Part shown: one piece after another, positions 35,065 to 43,052 of the stretch
Layout of the letters: each line of letters opens with the position of its first letter
How positions within the stretch are numbered: position 1 is the first letter of the stretch
Assembly (NCBI GenBank): GCA_964619955.1
Contig: CAZUJF010000029.1
Span: 1-64,000, forward strand
From: JACQFK01 sp964619955
Lineage (GTDB): Bacteria > Planctomycetota > MHYJ01 > JACPRB01
DNA length: 64,000 nucleotides
Reading direction: 5' to 3'
Notes under the pieces: generated by a model
What the model was told of the DNA's origin: nothing
Database searches by the model: none
The model's input: only the letters and a program-made list of their open reading frames with translations
Translations under genes and position numbers: made by a program

Positions 35065-36698
35065 AGCCAGAAGACATCCAACAGCTGCTGGACGCCTGGC
35101 GCGACGGCACGATCAGCGACGGCGAAGCGCGGCGCCTGGCGGAGGCCATGCGCGCCGACCCCGCGGTCGCCGCGGAGGTTCGCCGCGAGCAGCTCTTCGC
35201 CGGCTTCGCGGCGCAGGCCCTCGAGGGCGACGACGGCGAGGCCTTCGTCCGGAGCTTCCGCGAGCGGAGGACGGCGGAGCGCCAGTCCACGGAATTCATC
35301 AAGCTGCTGGAGCGCCGGGCCTCGTCCCGGCGCAACGCCCGCCCGGCCGCGTCCGCCGCCTGGATCTGGGCGCTGCCCGCGGCGGCGCTGTTCCTGGTCC
35401 TGCTGACGGCCGCGATCGTCACCTCGCGGCGCCGGGAGAAGCCGGAGCCCCTCGTGCAGGCGACCGAGCCCGAGCCCGCGCCCAAAGTCGAACTTCCCGT
35501 GACGCCCCTTCGGGAAGCGCGCCCGACGGCGGCTCCCCGTCCGCCGGAGCCTCCGCGCACGGAAGCTCCGCGTCCGGAGCCCCCGCCCGCGCCGCCCCAG
35601 GAAGTCCCCCGCGAGGAAGTCCCGGTTCCGAAGCCGGCGCCGGCCCCGAAGCCCGCTCCCGTGGCCCCGACCCGGGTGCTCACGGGCGTCGCGCGGATCG
35701 AGCCGCTGATCGGCGATGTCTGGCTGCTGCAAGGCGGCCGCCGACTCAAGGAGAAGGTCGTCCCCTCCGGCTCGGGGGTGGCCACGGACGGCCTGTCCCA
35801 GGCGGCCGTGATCTTCCCCGACGGGACGCGGCTGACGCTGGAACCCGGAACCGTGATCCATGAGATCGTGCGCGGACCCAAGGGGCTGCGCGTCCAGCTG
35901 GACAAGGGGACGCTGACGGGCGACATCGAGAAGCAGCCCGCGGACCAGCCGCTGGTCTTCGTCACGCCGCAGGCGGAGGCCCGCGTGCTCGGCACGGTGC
36001 TCAAGCTCGGCATCGAGGGAGGCGCCACCCGGCTGGAGGTGCGCCAGGGAAAGGTGCGTCTGTCGCGGGACGGACGCAGTCTCGACGTTTCGGGCGGCCA
36101 GTACGCGCTGGCCGGCCCCCAGGGCTTCGTGGCGCCCAAGCCGATCCATCCGGACGAGGTCGTGCTCCTGCCGCAGCATGCGAAGCTGATCGGCGGGGAA
36201 TGGACGCTGGTCCGGGACCCCAAGAGCGCCACCAGCTGGGCGCTGGAGGCGGGGCAGACGACGCACAAGCCCTGGGACCACGTCGAGGACCGGCTGTCCT
36301 ACGTGACGTATACGTTTCATGCCTCGGCGGACCGGGAGTATCGCCTCTGGGTGCGGGCGTCGAGTGCGGAACGCGGGGACGCTTGGATGCGCGACCAGGT
36401 GGTCGTGGAGCCGGTGGGGGCGAAGCTGAGCCGGAAATGCGATAAATTCGGCACCCATCCGACCTCGGCCTATGTGTTCACCGGGGTGGCCGCCACCACG
36501 GGGTACGTCTGGCTGAGCGGCCACGGGGAGGCTTGGAACGTGGAGGACCCTCCGATCACCGTCCGTTTCAACGAGACGGGGCCCCAAGCCTTGAGGATCT
36601 ACGTGGGGCACCCTTCCGTCCGGATCGACTCGGTCTGGCTCTCCGCCGCCCAAAAGAGCCGCCCCGCCGCCAAGCTGCTGCCCCCCGCCGAGCGTTGA
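35061..36698 (+). CDS. FecR-domain membrane protein, probable anti-sigma factor
   Basis: A 545-aa protein. Residues 1-80 are the short helical domain found at the N-terminus of FecR-type regulators (DAWRDGTISDGEARRLAEAM). One membrane segment (about 98-118) separates it from a Pro-rich linker and a FecR beta domain (about 210-370, GVATDGLSQAAVIFPDGTRL). The C-terminal 150 residues look like a carbohydrate-binding-type beta sandwich (YRLWVRASSAERGDAW). ATG 35061 overlaps the ECF stop. It likely holds the sigma factor at the membrane and releases it on an outside signal, by family analogy. Confidence 0.9.
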   Translation: MKPEDIQQLLDAWRDGTISDGEARRLAEAMRADPAVAAEVRREQLFAGFAAQALEGDDGEAFVRSFRERRTAERQSTEFIKLLERRASSRRNARPAASAAWIWALPAAALFLVLLTAAIVTSRRREKPEPLVQATEPEPAPKVELPVTPLREARPTAAPRPPEPPRTEAPRPEPPPAPPQEVPREEVPVPKPAPAPKPAPVAPTRVLTGVARIEPLIGDVWLLQGGRRLKEKVVPSGSGVATDGLSQAAVIFPDGTRLTLEPGTVIHEIVRGPKGLRVQLDKGTLTGDIEKQPADQPLVFVTPQAEARVLGTVLKLGIEGGATRLEVRQGKVRLSRDGRSLDVSGGQYALAGPQGFVAPKPIHPDEVVLLPQHAKLIGGEWTLVRDPKSATSWALEAGQTTHKPWDHVEDRLSYVTYTFHASADREYRLWVRASSAERGDAWMRDQVVVEPVGAKLSRKCDKFGTHPTSAYVFTGVAATTGYVWLSGHGEAWNVEDPPITVRFNETGPQALRIYVGHPSVRIDSVWLSAAQKSRPAAKLLPPAER

Positions 36699-36790
36699 TT
36701 TAATCGTATCTGATCGCGCAAGTGTCTGACTCACAGTCGGATACTCGGTCCCCCTTATTTGACTTCCCAGGGGGGGAAGGGGACAATACG

Positions 36791-36990
36791 ACCTCGCCTA
36801 ATCCCGGCCCTCGGGGCCGGGCAGCGGGGGAACCACGATTGTGGGGTGAAGGTCTTCCGAAAGGGAGCCCGGGCCAACTGATGGGCCCGAACCCGCCTGC
36901 GCGGCCGAAGCCCTTGTGGGCGTGGCCTCCAGGCCGAGTCTTAGCGGCCGCTTCGGCGGGGCGAAGGCCCGTCAGCTAACCCCGTCGGCG
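36791..36990 (+). promoter_or_regulatory. c-di-AMP riboswitch (ydaO/yuaA class)
   Basis: The 369-base gap 36699-37067 holds this structured leader. Conserved blocks of the ydaO/yuaA aptamer occur in order: CCTAATCC (36797-36804), GGGGGAACCAC (36826-36836), GTGGGGTGAAGG (36841-36852) and CCCGTCAGCTAACCCCG (36968-36984). Helices include CCCGGCCC/GGGCCGGG (36803-36810, 36814-36821), CCAC/GTGG (36833-36836, 36841-36844) and a closing CGCC/GGCG (36795-36798, 36987-36990). The class binds cyclic di-AMP and usually shuts off potassium uptake; the downstream gene is a KimA-like potassium importer, the classic target. Recognition rests on memory of the consensus. Confidence 0.88.
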
Positions 36991-37028
36991 TTGCATCAGG
37001 GCGCTGATCCCGCCCCCATCAGGCCTCC

Positions 37029-37058
37029 CGCGACGCTCCGCCTTGGCGGGGCCTCGCG
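37029..37058 (+). promoter_or_regulatory. GC-rich hairpin, candidate expression platform
   Basis: A long hairpin joins CGCGA (37029-37033) to TCGCG (37054-37058) and GCTCCGCC (37035-37042) to GGCGGGGC (37045-37052), with one mismatch between the two stems and one G-T pair. It ends directly at the ribosome-binding stretch GAGGGGA (37058-37064) and lacks a T-run, so control of translation initiation is more likely than termination. Confidence 0.5.
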
Positions 37059-37067
37059 AGGGGACCC

Positions 37068-38984
37068 ATGACCAAGATCCGTTGGACCGAGGTGCTCTTC
37101 GGGAAACCGAAGGACCCCGGCGACCCTAAAGTTTATAAGCATCTGTCGCTCATAGCTTTGCTCGCGTGGGTGGGGCTGGGGGCGGACGGGCTCAGCTCCG
37201 CCTGTTACGGTCCTGCGGACGCCTTTGCGGCGCTCGGCTCCAACCGGGGCCTGGCGATCTACCTCGCCCTGGCCACCGTGGTCACGGTCAGCATCCTTTC
37301 CGCCTCCTACGCTTCGACCATCGCCGCGTTCCCATCCGGGGGTGGTGGCTATCTTGTTGCCAGTCAGACACTTGGGCGCCTTCCCGGTATGGTCTGCGGG
37401 TGCGCGCTCGTGCTGGATTACATCCTGACGGTGGCCATATCGGTGGCGGCGGGCGTGGATGCGATCTTCAGTTTTCTCCCGCTGGCCTGGGCGCCCTACA
37501 AGGTCTATGCGGCCGTGGGCGGGGTGCTCTTCCTGATGAGCCTCAATTTCCGGGGGGTGAAGGAATCCATCCTCGTCATGGTCCCGATCTTCATCAGCTT
37601 CCTGATCCTCCATGCCGCGCTGATCCTCATGGCCCTCTTCGGTCCGACGGGCACGCCGGCGGTCCCCTTGTCCCAGCCCTCCGGGCCCCTGGGGGCGCTG
37701 GCGGCCTTCCTGCTGGTCCTCAAGGCCTACTCCCACGGGGCCGGCACGTACACGGGGATCGAGGCGATCAGCAACTCGGTGCAGATCCTGCGGGAGCCCA
37801 GGGTGCAGACGGCGCGCAAGGCGATGTTGTACATGGCGATCTCGCTGTCGCTGGTGGCCGGCGGCCTGCTGGTGGGGTACCTGCGGATGGGGGTGGGCCC
37901 CGAGGCGGGGAAGACGCTCAATGCCGTGCTGGCGGACCGGGTCTTCGGAGGCTCCGGCTTCGGCAAGATCCTGGTGACGCTGACGATGATCTCGGAGGCG
38001 ACGCTCCTGCTGGTGGCGGCGCAGGCGGGCTTCATCGACGGCCCGCGGGTGCTGGCGTCGATGGCCGTCGATTCCTGGGTCCCGCGCTGGCTGAGCCGCC
38101 TGAGCGACCGCCTGGTCGTTTCGAACGGCATCCTGATCGTGGGCCTGGGCAGCCTGGCGGCGATCCTGGCGCTGCGGGGCCACGTGGAGCACCTGGTCGT
38201 CGTCTACAGCTTCAGCGTCTTCGTGACGTTCCTGCTCTCGCAGTCGGGCATGGTCCGCTACTGGAAGACGCACGGCGGGGCGGGCGTGCGCATGGGCATC
38301 GCCGCGGCGGCGACCCTGCTCTCGGCGCTGATCCTCGGGGCGCTGCTGCTGGTGCACGGCCTGGGCCTGGCGGGCTCGGCGCTCCTGGTCATCTTCCTGA
38401 TGGCGCTGCTCTGCACGCTGGTGCACCGTCATTACCTCGGCGTCTCCAAGTCGCTGCGGCGCCTGGGGCCGCTGATCCTGGCGGCCGAGACGGATCCGCA
38501 TCATCGCGAGAAGGAACCCTGGGACAACAACGCGCCCACCGCGGTCTTTCTGGTGAGCGGCTACTCCGGCGCCGGCATGCATACGCTGCTGGGCCTGCAG
38601 CGGCTCTTCCCCGGCTTCTTCAAGCAGATGGTCTTCATCGGGGTCGGGGTGGTGGACTTCGCCCGCTTCCGGGGCGAAAAGGAGGCGGACGAATTCCGGG
38701 CGGGCGTGAACGCCGAGCTGGCGAAGTACGTCGCCCTGGTCGAGAAATGGGGCTACGCCGCGGAGTACCGGGCGGCGTTCGGCGTGGACCTCATCGAGGA
38801 GCTCGAGGACCTGTCCGTCAAGGTGGCGAAGGATTATCCGCGGGCGGTCTTCTTCTGCGGGGATCTGACGTTCACGATCCCGTCCTTCCTGACCCGGCTG
38901 CTGCACGCCCGCACGGCCGAGGAAATGCAGCGCCGCTTCCGGAACCGCAGCCTGCCGCTGGTGGTGATGCCGATCCGCGTGTGA
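37068..38984 (+). CDS. kimA: KimA-like APC-family potassium transporter
   Basis: A 638-aa transporter with about twelve membrane helices and a C-terminal cytosolic domain (about 475-638). The start block WTEVLFGKPKDPGDPKVYKH and LLAWVGLGADGLSSACYGP match the KimA (formerly YdaO) group of the APC superfamily. In Bacillus, KimA imports potassium with protons and is controlled by c-di-AMP at the riboswitch and protein level. Here the upstream leader contains the same riboswitch class, which supports the assignment strongly. GAGGGGA precedes ATG 37068. It is convergent with a lipoprotein gene 4 bases on. Confidence 0.93.
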   Translation: MTKIRWTEVLFGKPKDPGDPKVYKHLSLIALLAWVGLGADGLSSACYGPADAFAALGSNRGLAIYLALATVVTVSILSASYASTIAAFPSGGGGYLVASQTLGRLPGMVCGCALVLDYILTVAISVAAGVDAIFSFLPLAWAPYKVYAAVGGVLFLMSLNFRGVKESILVMVPIFISFLILHAALILMALFGPTGTPAVPLSQPSGPLGALAAFLLVLKAYSHGAGTYTGIEAISNSVQILREPRVQTARKAMLYMAISLSLVAGGLLVGYLRMGVGPEAGKTLNAVLADRVFGGSGFGKILVTLTMISEATLLLVAAQAGFIDGPRVLASMAVDSWVPRWLSRLSDRLVVSNGILIVGLGSLAAILALRGHVEHLVVVYSFSVFVTFLLSQSGMVRYWKTHGGAGVRMGIAAAATLLSALILGALLLVHGLGLAGSALLVIFLMALLCTLVHRHYLGVSKSLRRLGPLILAAETDPHHREKEPWDNNAPTAVFLVSGYSGAGMHTLLGLQRLFPGFFKQMVFIGVGVVDFARFRGEKEADEFRAGVNAELAKYVALVEKWGYAAEYRAAFGVDLIEELEDLSVKVAKDYPRAVFFCGDLTFTIPSFLTRLLHARTAEEMQRRFRNRSLPLVVMPIRV

Positions 38985-38988
38985 CGGC

Positions 38989-39309
38989 TCAGCGCGCCTT
39001 CACGGGCCGGACGCCGGGCTTCTCGCGCCAGAGGATGGTCCAGGTCCAGGTGGGATACTTGTCGTGGTACTCCTCGCCCTTGCTTTGGGCGTCGCCGACG
39101 GAATCCACCCACTCGGAGAGGGCCTTCTCCTCGGACGAGGACCAGGCGAGGTACTGGATGCCCGGTCCTTCCGGGAGGTCGATCCGGAGTTCCTGGGGGG
39201 TCGTGTCGACGCCGATCTGGGCAATCTCGGGCTTGGGGTCGTCCAGGTCCGAGGTGTAGCCGCAGGCCGCGAGGGCCAGGAGCGCGAGGCCGGTCGTGAG
39301 CGTCTTCAT
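38989..39309 (-). CDS. Small predicted lipoprotein
   Basis: A 106-aa protein. ATG 39309 gives a lipoprotein signal (MKTLTTGLALLALAACGYTS) with lipobox LAAC; the longer frame upstream lacks a signal. The mature part is short and acidic with a Trp-rich end (YPTWTWTILW). TAGAAT lies 7 bases before the start and no Shine-Dalgarno is present. Function unknown. Confidence 0.75.
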   Translation of the reverse strand: MKTLTTGLALLALAACGYTSDLDDPKPEIAQIGVDTTPQELRIDLPEGPGIQYLAWSSSEEKALSEWVDSVGDAQSKGEEYHDKYPTWTWTILWREKPGVRPVKAR

Positions 39310-39410
39310 GGGGGATATTCTAAAGAGGGAATCGAGAATAGAGAATAAAGAATGAGCCGGGGATATCCCGCCGGGGAGCCGTCGTTGCATTGGATCGAAG
39401 GAGAATGCCC

Positions 39411-40499
39411 ATGAGCCTGCTCGTCGCCGTCCTGCTGGCCGTCCAGAATCCCCCGCCGCTCGTTTCCCCGGAGGTGCATGCGGACCGGACCGTCACCTTC
39501 CGCCTGCGCGCGCCCAAGGCCCAGGAGGTCAAGGTCTCCGCCGGCGAATTGAAGGCCGTCCTCGGCGGCAACTCCAAGCTGATGACGAAGGATGAAAAAG
39601 GCGTCTGGTCGCTGACGATCGGGCCCGTCGAGCCGGGGATCTACGACTACGCGTTCGAGATCGACGGCCTTCGCATCGCCGATCCCGCCGGCGACCACGT
39701 CTTCGGCAACCGGCGCGGGGCGCGCGGCTACCTCGACGTTCCCGGTGCGGCGCGGCCCGACGGCTGGCGCGACGTTCCGCACGGCGCGGTGACGGCGCAC
39801 TGGTATGCGGGCGAGGCGGGACGGCGCCGCGTCCACGTCTACACGCCGCCGGGCTACGCGAAGGACAAGGCGGCGAGCTACCCCGTGCTGGTCCTGCTGC
39901 ACGGGAGCGGCGACAACGATTCGCATTGGACGCAGCTCGGCCAGGCGAACGTGATCGCGGACAATCTGATCGCGGAGGGGAAGGCGGTCCCCCAGGTGAT
40001 CGTGATGACCGACGGCCACGTGGCCGTGAAGGATCAGGAGGGGGAGGACGCGCCGGCGCGCCGCGCGCGGGCGTCCGCCGCCTACGAGCGCGACCTCCTG
40101 GACCGCGTGATCCCGCTCGTGGAATCCGAATACCGGGTCAAGACCGACCGGGAGTCGCGCGCGATCGTCGGGCTCTCGATGGGCGGGGGCCAGTCGCTCG
40201 GCGCCGGCCTGCGGAACCCGGACCGCTTCGCGTGGGTGGGCGGCTTCAGTTCGTCGACGCGCGGCTGGGAGAAGGGCGTGCCGGGCATGAAGGCGGACGC
40301 GGCCGCGCTCAACGGGTCGCTGAAGCTCCTCTGGATCCAGATCGGGAAGGAGGACTTCCTGCTCGAGCAGAACCGTTCGTTCGTCGCGTGGCTGAAGGAG
40401 AGCGGGATCAAGCACCACTATCTCGAGACGGAAGGCGCGCACAGCTGGTCGGTCTGGCGCCGCTACCTGCCCGAATTCCTGCCGCTGCTGTTCAAGTAA
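39411..40499 (+). CDS. Secreted esterase, CE1/esterase-D-like with N-terminal E-set domain
   Basis: A 362-aa protein. AAGGAG (39398-39403) fixes ATG 39411; a signal peptide follows (MSLLVAVLLAVQ). Residues about 20-110 are an early-set/CBM48-like domain (VTFRLRAPKAQEVKVSAGEL). The hydrolase domain has VLLHGSGDNDSHW and the nucleophile GLSMGGGQSLGAG, with a late catalytic His in EGAHSWSVW. This architecture is common in feruloyl or acetyl-xylan esterases of polysaccharide degraders. The exact ester is unknown. Confidence 0.9.
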   Translation: MSLLVAVLLAVQNPPPLVSPEVHADRTVTFRLRAPKAQEVKVSAGELKAVLGGNSKLMTKDEKGVWSLTIGPVEPGIYDYAFEIDGLRIADPAGDHVFGNRRGARGYLDVPGAARPDGWRDVPHGAVTAHWYAGEAGRRRVHVYTPPGYAKDKAASYPVLVLLHGSGDNDSHWTQLGQANVIADNLIAEGKAVPQVIVMTDGHVAVKDQEGEDAPARRARASAAYERDLLDRVIPLVESEYRVKTDRESRAIVGLSMGGGQSLGAGLRNPDRFAWVGGFSSSTRGWEKGVPGMKADAAALNGSLKLLWIQIGKEDFLLEQNRSFVAWLKESGIKHHYLETEGAHSWSVWRRYLPEFLPLLFK

Positions 40500-40507
40500 G
40501 GCACCGC

Positions 40508-41614
40508 TCAGTCTGTCGGGACCACCTTCCACCACAGCTCCCGGCCGAGGCGCGCGCCGAAGGCGATCTTCTTCCCGTCGGGACTGAAGACGATCCTGTA
40601 GATCGTGTCGAAATCCCCGATCTTCCGATCTCCGACGACCAGGAACTCCCGACCCTCCCGTGTGACGGCATCGCCCTTGAACGCCGAGTAGGCGATTTTC
40701 TTCCCGTCAGGGGAGAAGACGATTTCGTGTTCGGAGCCGTAGGAGTCGAATTCCTCCCCCTTGCGGCCGTCGAGGACCACGAAGAAGCGGCCCTTGTGGA
40801 CCGCGCCGAAGGCCAGGGTCCTGCTGTCGGGGCTGTGGAAGGCGTATCCCACCGTGTCGAAGCCGTCAATCTTCCGGTCCCCGACCATGAGGAAGGTCTT
40901 CCCGTTCTCATTCCCTATGTAGGACAGAATCCGTCCGTCCGGGCTGAAGCGGGGGAACTCGGCCAGGTTCTTGGCCTCCTGCTTCTTGGCGTTGACTACG
41001 AGGTAATCTTTTCCGTCCTTGTGGGCGGTGAAGGCGATGGTCTTTCCGTCGGGACTGTAGACGGGCGTTGAGCCTGTGCCGATCCCGTCGAAGGCTTCGC
41101 TCTGTTTCGAGCCGTACACGAGGATCGACTTTTCATTCTGTCGGGTCCAATAGGCGATCTCTTTGCCGTCGGGACTGAAGACGATCTGATAATAATCGGT
41201 TCCTCCGGGCAACTCCGTGGCATGGTCACCCAGGACAACGAACGTTCGTTCTCCCCGCGTCGCCCAATACGCGACGGTTTTCCCGTCGGGGCTCAGGACG
41301 GGGAATTGGGCCGAGTCGAAGTCCTGGCCGCGCCGCTCCGTCCCCACGAGGACCACCCACTTGCCGCCTGTGCGTGCGTGGTAGACGGCGGAGCGGCCGT
41401 CGCCGCTCAGGCCTGCGAGGTCGACTTCATCAAAGGATTCCCCCCGGACGTCCCCGACGGCCACGAAGCGCTCGCCCGGGACACGGGCGGCGTACGCGAC
41501 GCTGCGGCCGTCCTTGCTGAAGACACAGCCGGTGAGGACGGCGTCCTCGGGGATCGCGGCGAGGCGCCGTTCTTCGAAGCTGGTCTGCAGGAGCAATGCC
41601 AGCAGCACATCCAT
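40508..41614 (-). CDS. WD40/TolB-like beta-propeller protein
   Basis: A 368-aa protein made of repeats with the signature FSPDGKxIAYxxxxxG, six to eight times (for example IVFSPDGKEIAYWT, VYSPDGKTIAFTAH). This is the PD40/TolB-type propeller. The start is ATG 41614, seven bases after a TACATT box; a short hydrophobic stretch (VLLALLLQ) may be a signal. Long internal near-repeats (GDRKIDGFDT, GDRKIGDFDT) are visible. It is convergent with the esterase, 8 bases apart. Function is unknown; propellers usually bind other proteins. Confidence 0.85.
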   Translation of the reverse strand: MDVLLALLLQTSFEERRLAAIPEDAVLTGCVFSKDGRSVAYAARVPGERFVAVGDVRGESFDEVDLAGLSGDGRSAVYHARTGGKWVVLVGTERRGQDFDSAQFPVLSPDGKTVAYWATRGERTFVVLGDHATELPGGTDYYQIVFSPDGKEIAYWTRQNEKSILVYGSKQSEAFDGIGTGSTPVYSPDGKTIAFTAHKDGKDYLVVNAKKQEAKNLAEFPRFSPDGRILSYIGNENGKTFLMVGDRKIDGFDTVGYAFHSPDSRTLAFGAVHKGRFFVVLDGRKGEEFDSYGSEHEIVFSPDGKKIAYSAFKGDAVTREGREFLVVGDRKIGDFDTIYRIVFSPDGKKIAFGARLGRELWWKVVPTD

Positions 41615-41663
41615 TGTGGAGAATGTATCAGAAGGGACTCGGCGGCGCAGGGCTGCCGCGGGA

Positions 41664-42992
41664 TCAGGCTCTCTTCCCGAACTCCAGCATCCATTCCCAG
41701 GCGGGGCGGAGCTCGACGCCCTTCGGCAGTTCGGCGGTCTCACGTCCGCTGATCGTCAGCAGCAGCCCGCGGGGGCCGCGCTGTGCCGGACGGGCGTCCG
41801 CCAGCGCCCGCAGCTCGCGGTCCAGGGTTTCCGGGTCGCCGACCTCGGCTGCGACCTGGATGAGTTGTGAAGGACCCTGGAGAGGGGTGGCCAGGAAGTC
41901 CACCTCGTAACCGGCAGGGGTCGTGACGTAGCCGGTCTCGCAGCGGCGGCGCTCGAGTTCGATGCGCACCGCCGTCTCGAGGGCCTGTCCCAGATTCCGG
42001 CTCCCGGTCCGGTCGAAGGCCGCGATGAGCCCCGGGTCCACCGGATAGATTTTCCGCGGGTTCACCTGGCGGCGGCGCTCGGAGGCCTCCGCCAGGGAAC
42101 TGATCCGGATCAGGAAGGCGTCCTCCAGATGCGCGAGCATCGCGTAGAGGAGGTCCTTCGACACGGCCACGCCCTGCGAGCGCAGGTCGGCGTGGAATTT
42201 GTGGACGCTGAAGCGTCCGGCCGGCGCGCCCAGCAGCCGCCGCACCAGCTGCCGCAGCGCGACCACGTTGGGGAGTTCATGCCGCTCCACCACGTCCCGG
42301 AAGAGACAGGTGTCGACGTAGCCCTGCAAGAGCGGCAGGCGGTCTTCCGGGCCCAGCCCCTGCGCCTCCGGGAATCCGCCGGCCTCCAGGTAGTCCCGGA
42401 ACGCCCGTTCGAGCCGCGAGCGCGCGGCCTTGGGGACGAAGCGCGGATCCGCCGGCAGCTCCAGACCCCGGTGCGTCAGGTACTCCCGGAAGCTGAACGG
42501 GAAGATGACCGTTTCGGTCGACCTTCCCCGCAGGGACGAGGCCACTTCCCGGCCCAGCATCTTCGCCGAGGAGCCTGAGACGAAGATCTCCGCCTTCTCG
42601 GAGTCGAGCAGGCGGCGGATGAAGGTCTCCCAGCCGGGAACGACCTGGATCTCATCGAAGAAGAACGTCACTTCGCGCCGGTCCCGGAACTGCGGGCAGC
42701 GGACGTAGTACTCCTCGACGATCCCTCCCAGGTCCGCCGCCGTCATCCCTGCGAGGCGCTCGTCTTCGAAGCTGAGGTAGAGGAGGGCCTCCCGGGGGAC
42801 GCCGGCCTCCAGGCGGTCCCGGAGGCATTGATGGAGGAAACAGGTCTTTCCCGAGCGGCGCATGCCCGTGACCGCCCGCGCCTTGCGGGGGATTCGCGGC
42901 AGGAGGGCCTCCCGCCGGGTCAGCGCCGGGAGAGGGGAGGCCAGGGCGTCGGCGATCTTCTCCCGGAGGACGCTTCTGAATTGTCCTTCCAT
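41664..42992 (-). CDS. AAA+ ATPase of the DUF4143 type
   Basis: A 442-aa ATPase. Counted from ATG 42992, Walker A is GMRRSGKT (43-50) and Walker B is VTFFFDEIQ (108-116). A nuclease-like C-terminal domain (DUF4143) follows with VDPGLIAAF, ALETAVRIELERR and GYEVDFLATP, the last carrying the nuclease-like Asp. The start codon sits in the middle of a perfect 27-bp palindrome, and TAGAAT lies 8 bases upstream. Such ATPases are patchily distributed and often mobile; their cellular role is poorly known. Confidence 0.9.
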   Translation of the reverse strand: MEGQFRSVLREKIADALASPLPALTRREALLPRIPRKARAVTGMRRSGKTCFLHQCLRDRLEAGVPREALLYLSFEDERLAGMTAADLGGIVEEYYVRCPQFRDRREVTFFFDEIQVVPGWETFIRRLLDSEKAEIFVSGSSAKMLGREVASSLRGRSTETVIFPFSFREYLTHRGLELPADPRFVPKAARSRLERAFRDYLEAGGFPEAQGLGPEDRLPLLQGYVDTCLFRDVVERHELPNVVALRQLVRRLLGAPAGRFSVHKFHADLRSQGVAVSKDLLYAMLAHLEDAFLIRISSLAEASERRRQVNPRKIYPVDPGLIAAFDRTGSRNLGQALETAVRIELERRRCETGYVTTPAGYEVDFLATPLQGPSQLIQVAAEVGDPETLDRELRALADARPAQRGPRGLLLTISGRETAELPKGVELRPAWEWMLEFGKRA

Positions 42993-43036
42993 AAAGGACA
43001 ATTCTACTAAAAAGTGTTCTCTATAAAAGGATAATC
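42978..43036. promoter_or_regulatory. Palindrome and half-site over the start of the DUF4143 ATPase gene
   Basis: Perfect 11-base arms, GAATTGTCCTT (42978-42988) and AAGGACAATTC (42994-43004), flank a 5-base spacer that contains the start codon. A diverged half-site, AAAGGATAAT on the plus strand, repeats at 43026-43035. The arms overlap the TAGAAT box (43006-43001, minus). This looks like an operator or an mRNA hairpin that hides the start codon. Confidence 0.6.
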
Positions 43037-43052
43037 TTGCAACGCTGGCCGC

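Noticed and set aside
39324..39356. Short GAATA-type direct repeats between the lipoprotein and esterase genes
   Set aside because: The units are five to seven bases, few in number and irregular; they look like chance purine-rich sequence, not a CRISPR or VNTR.
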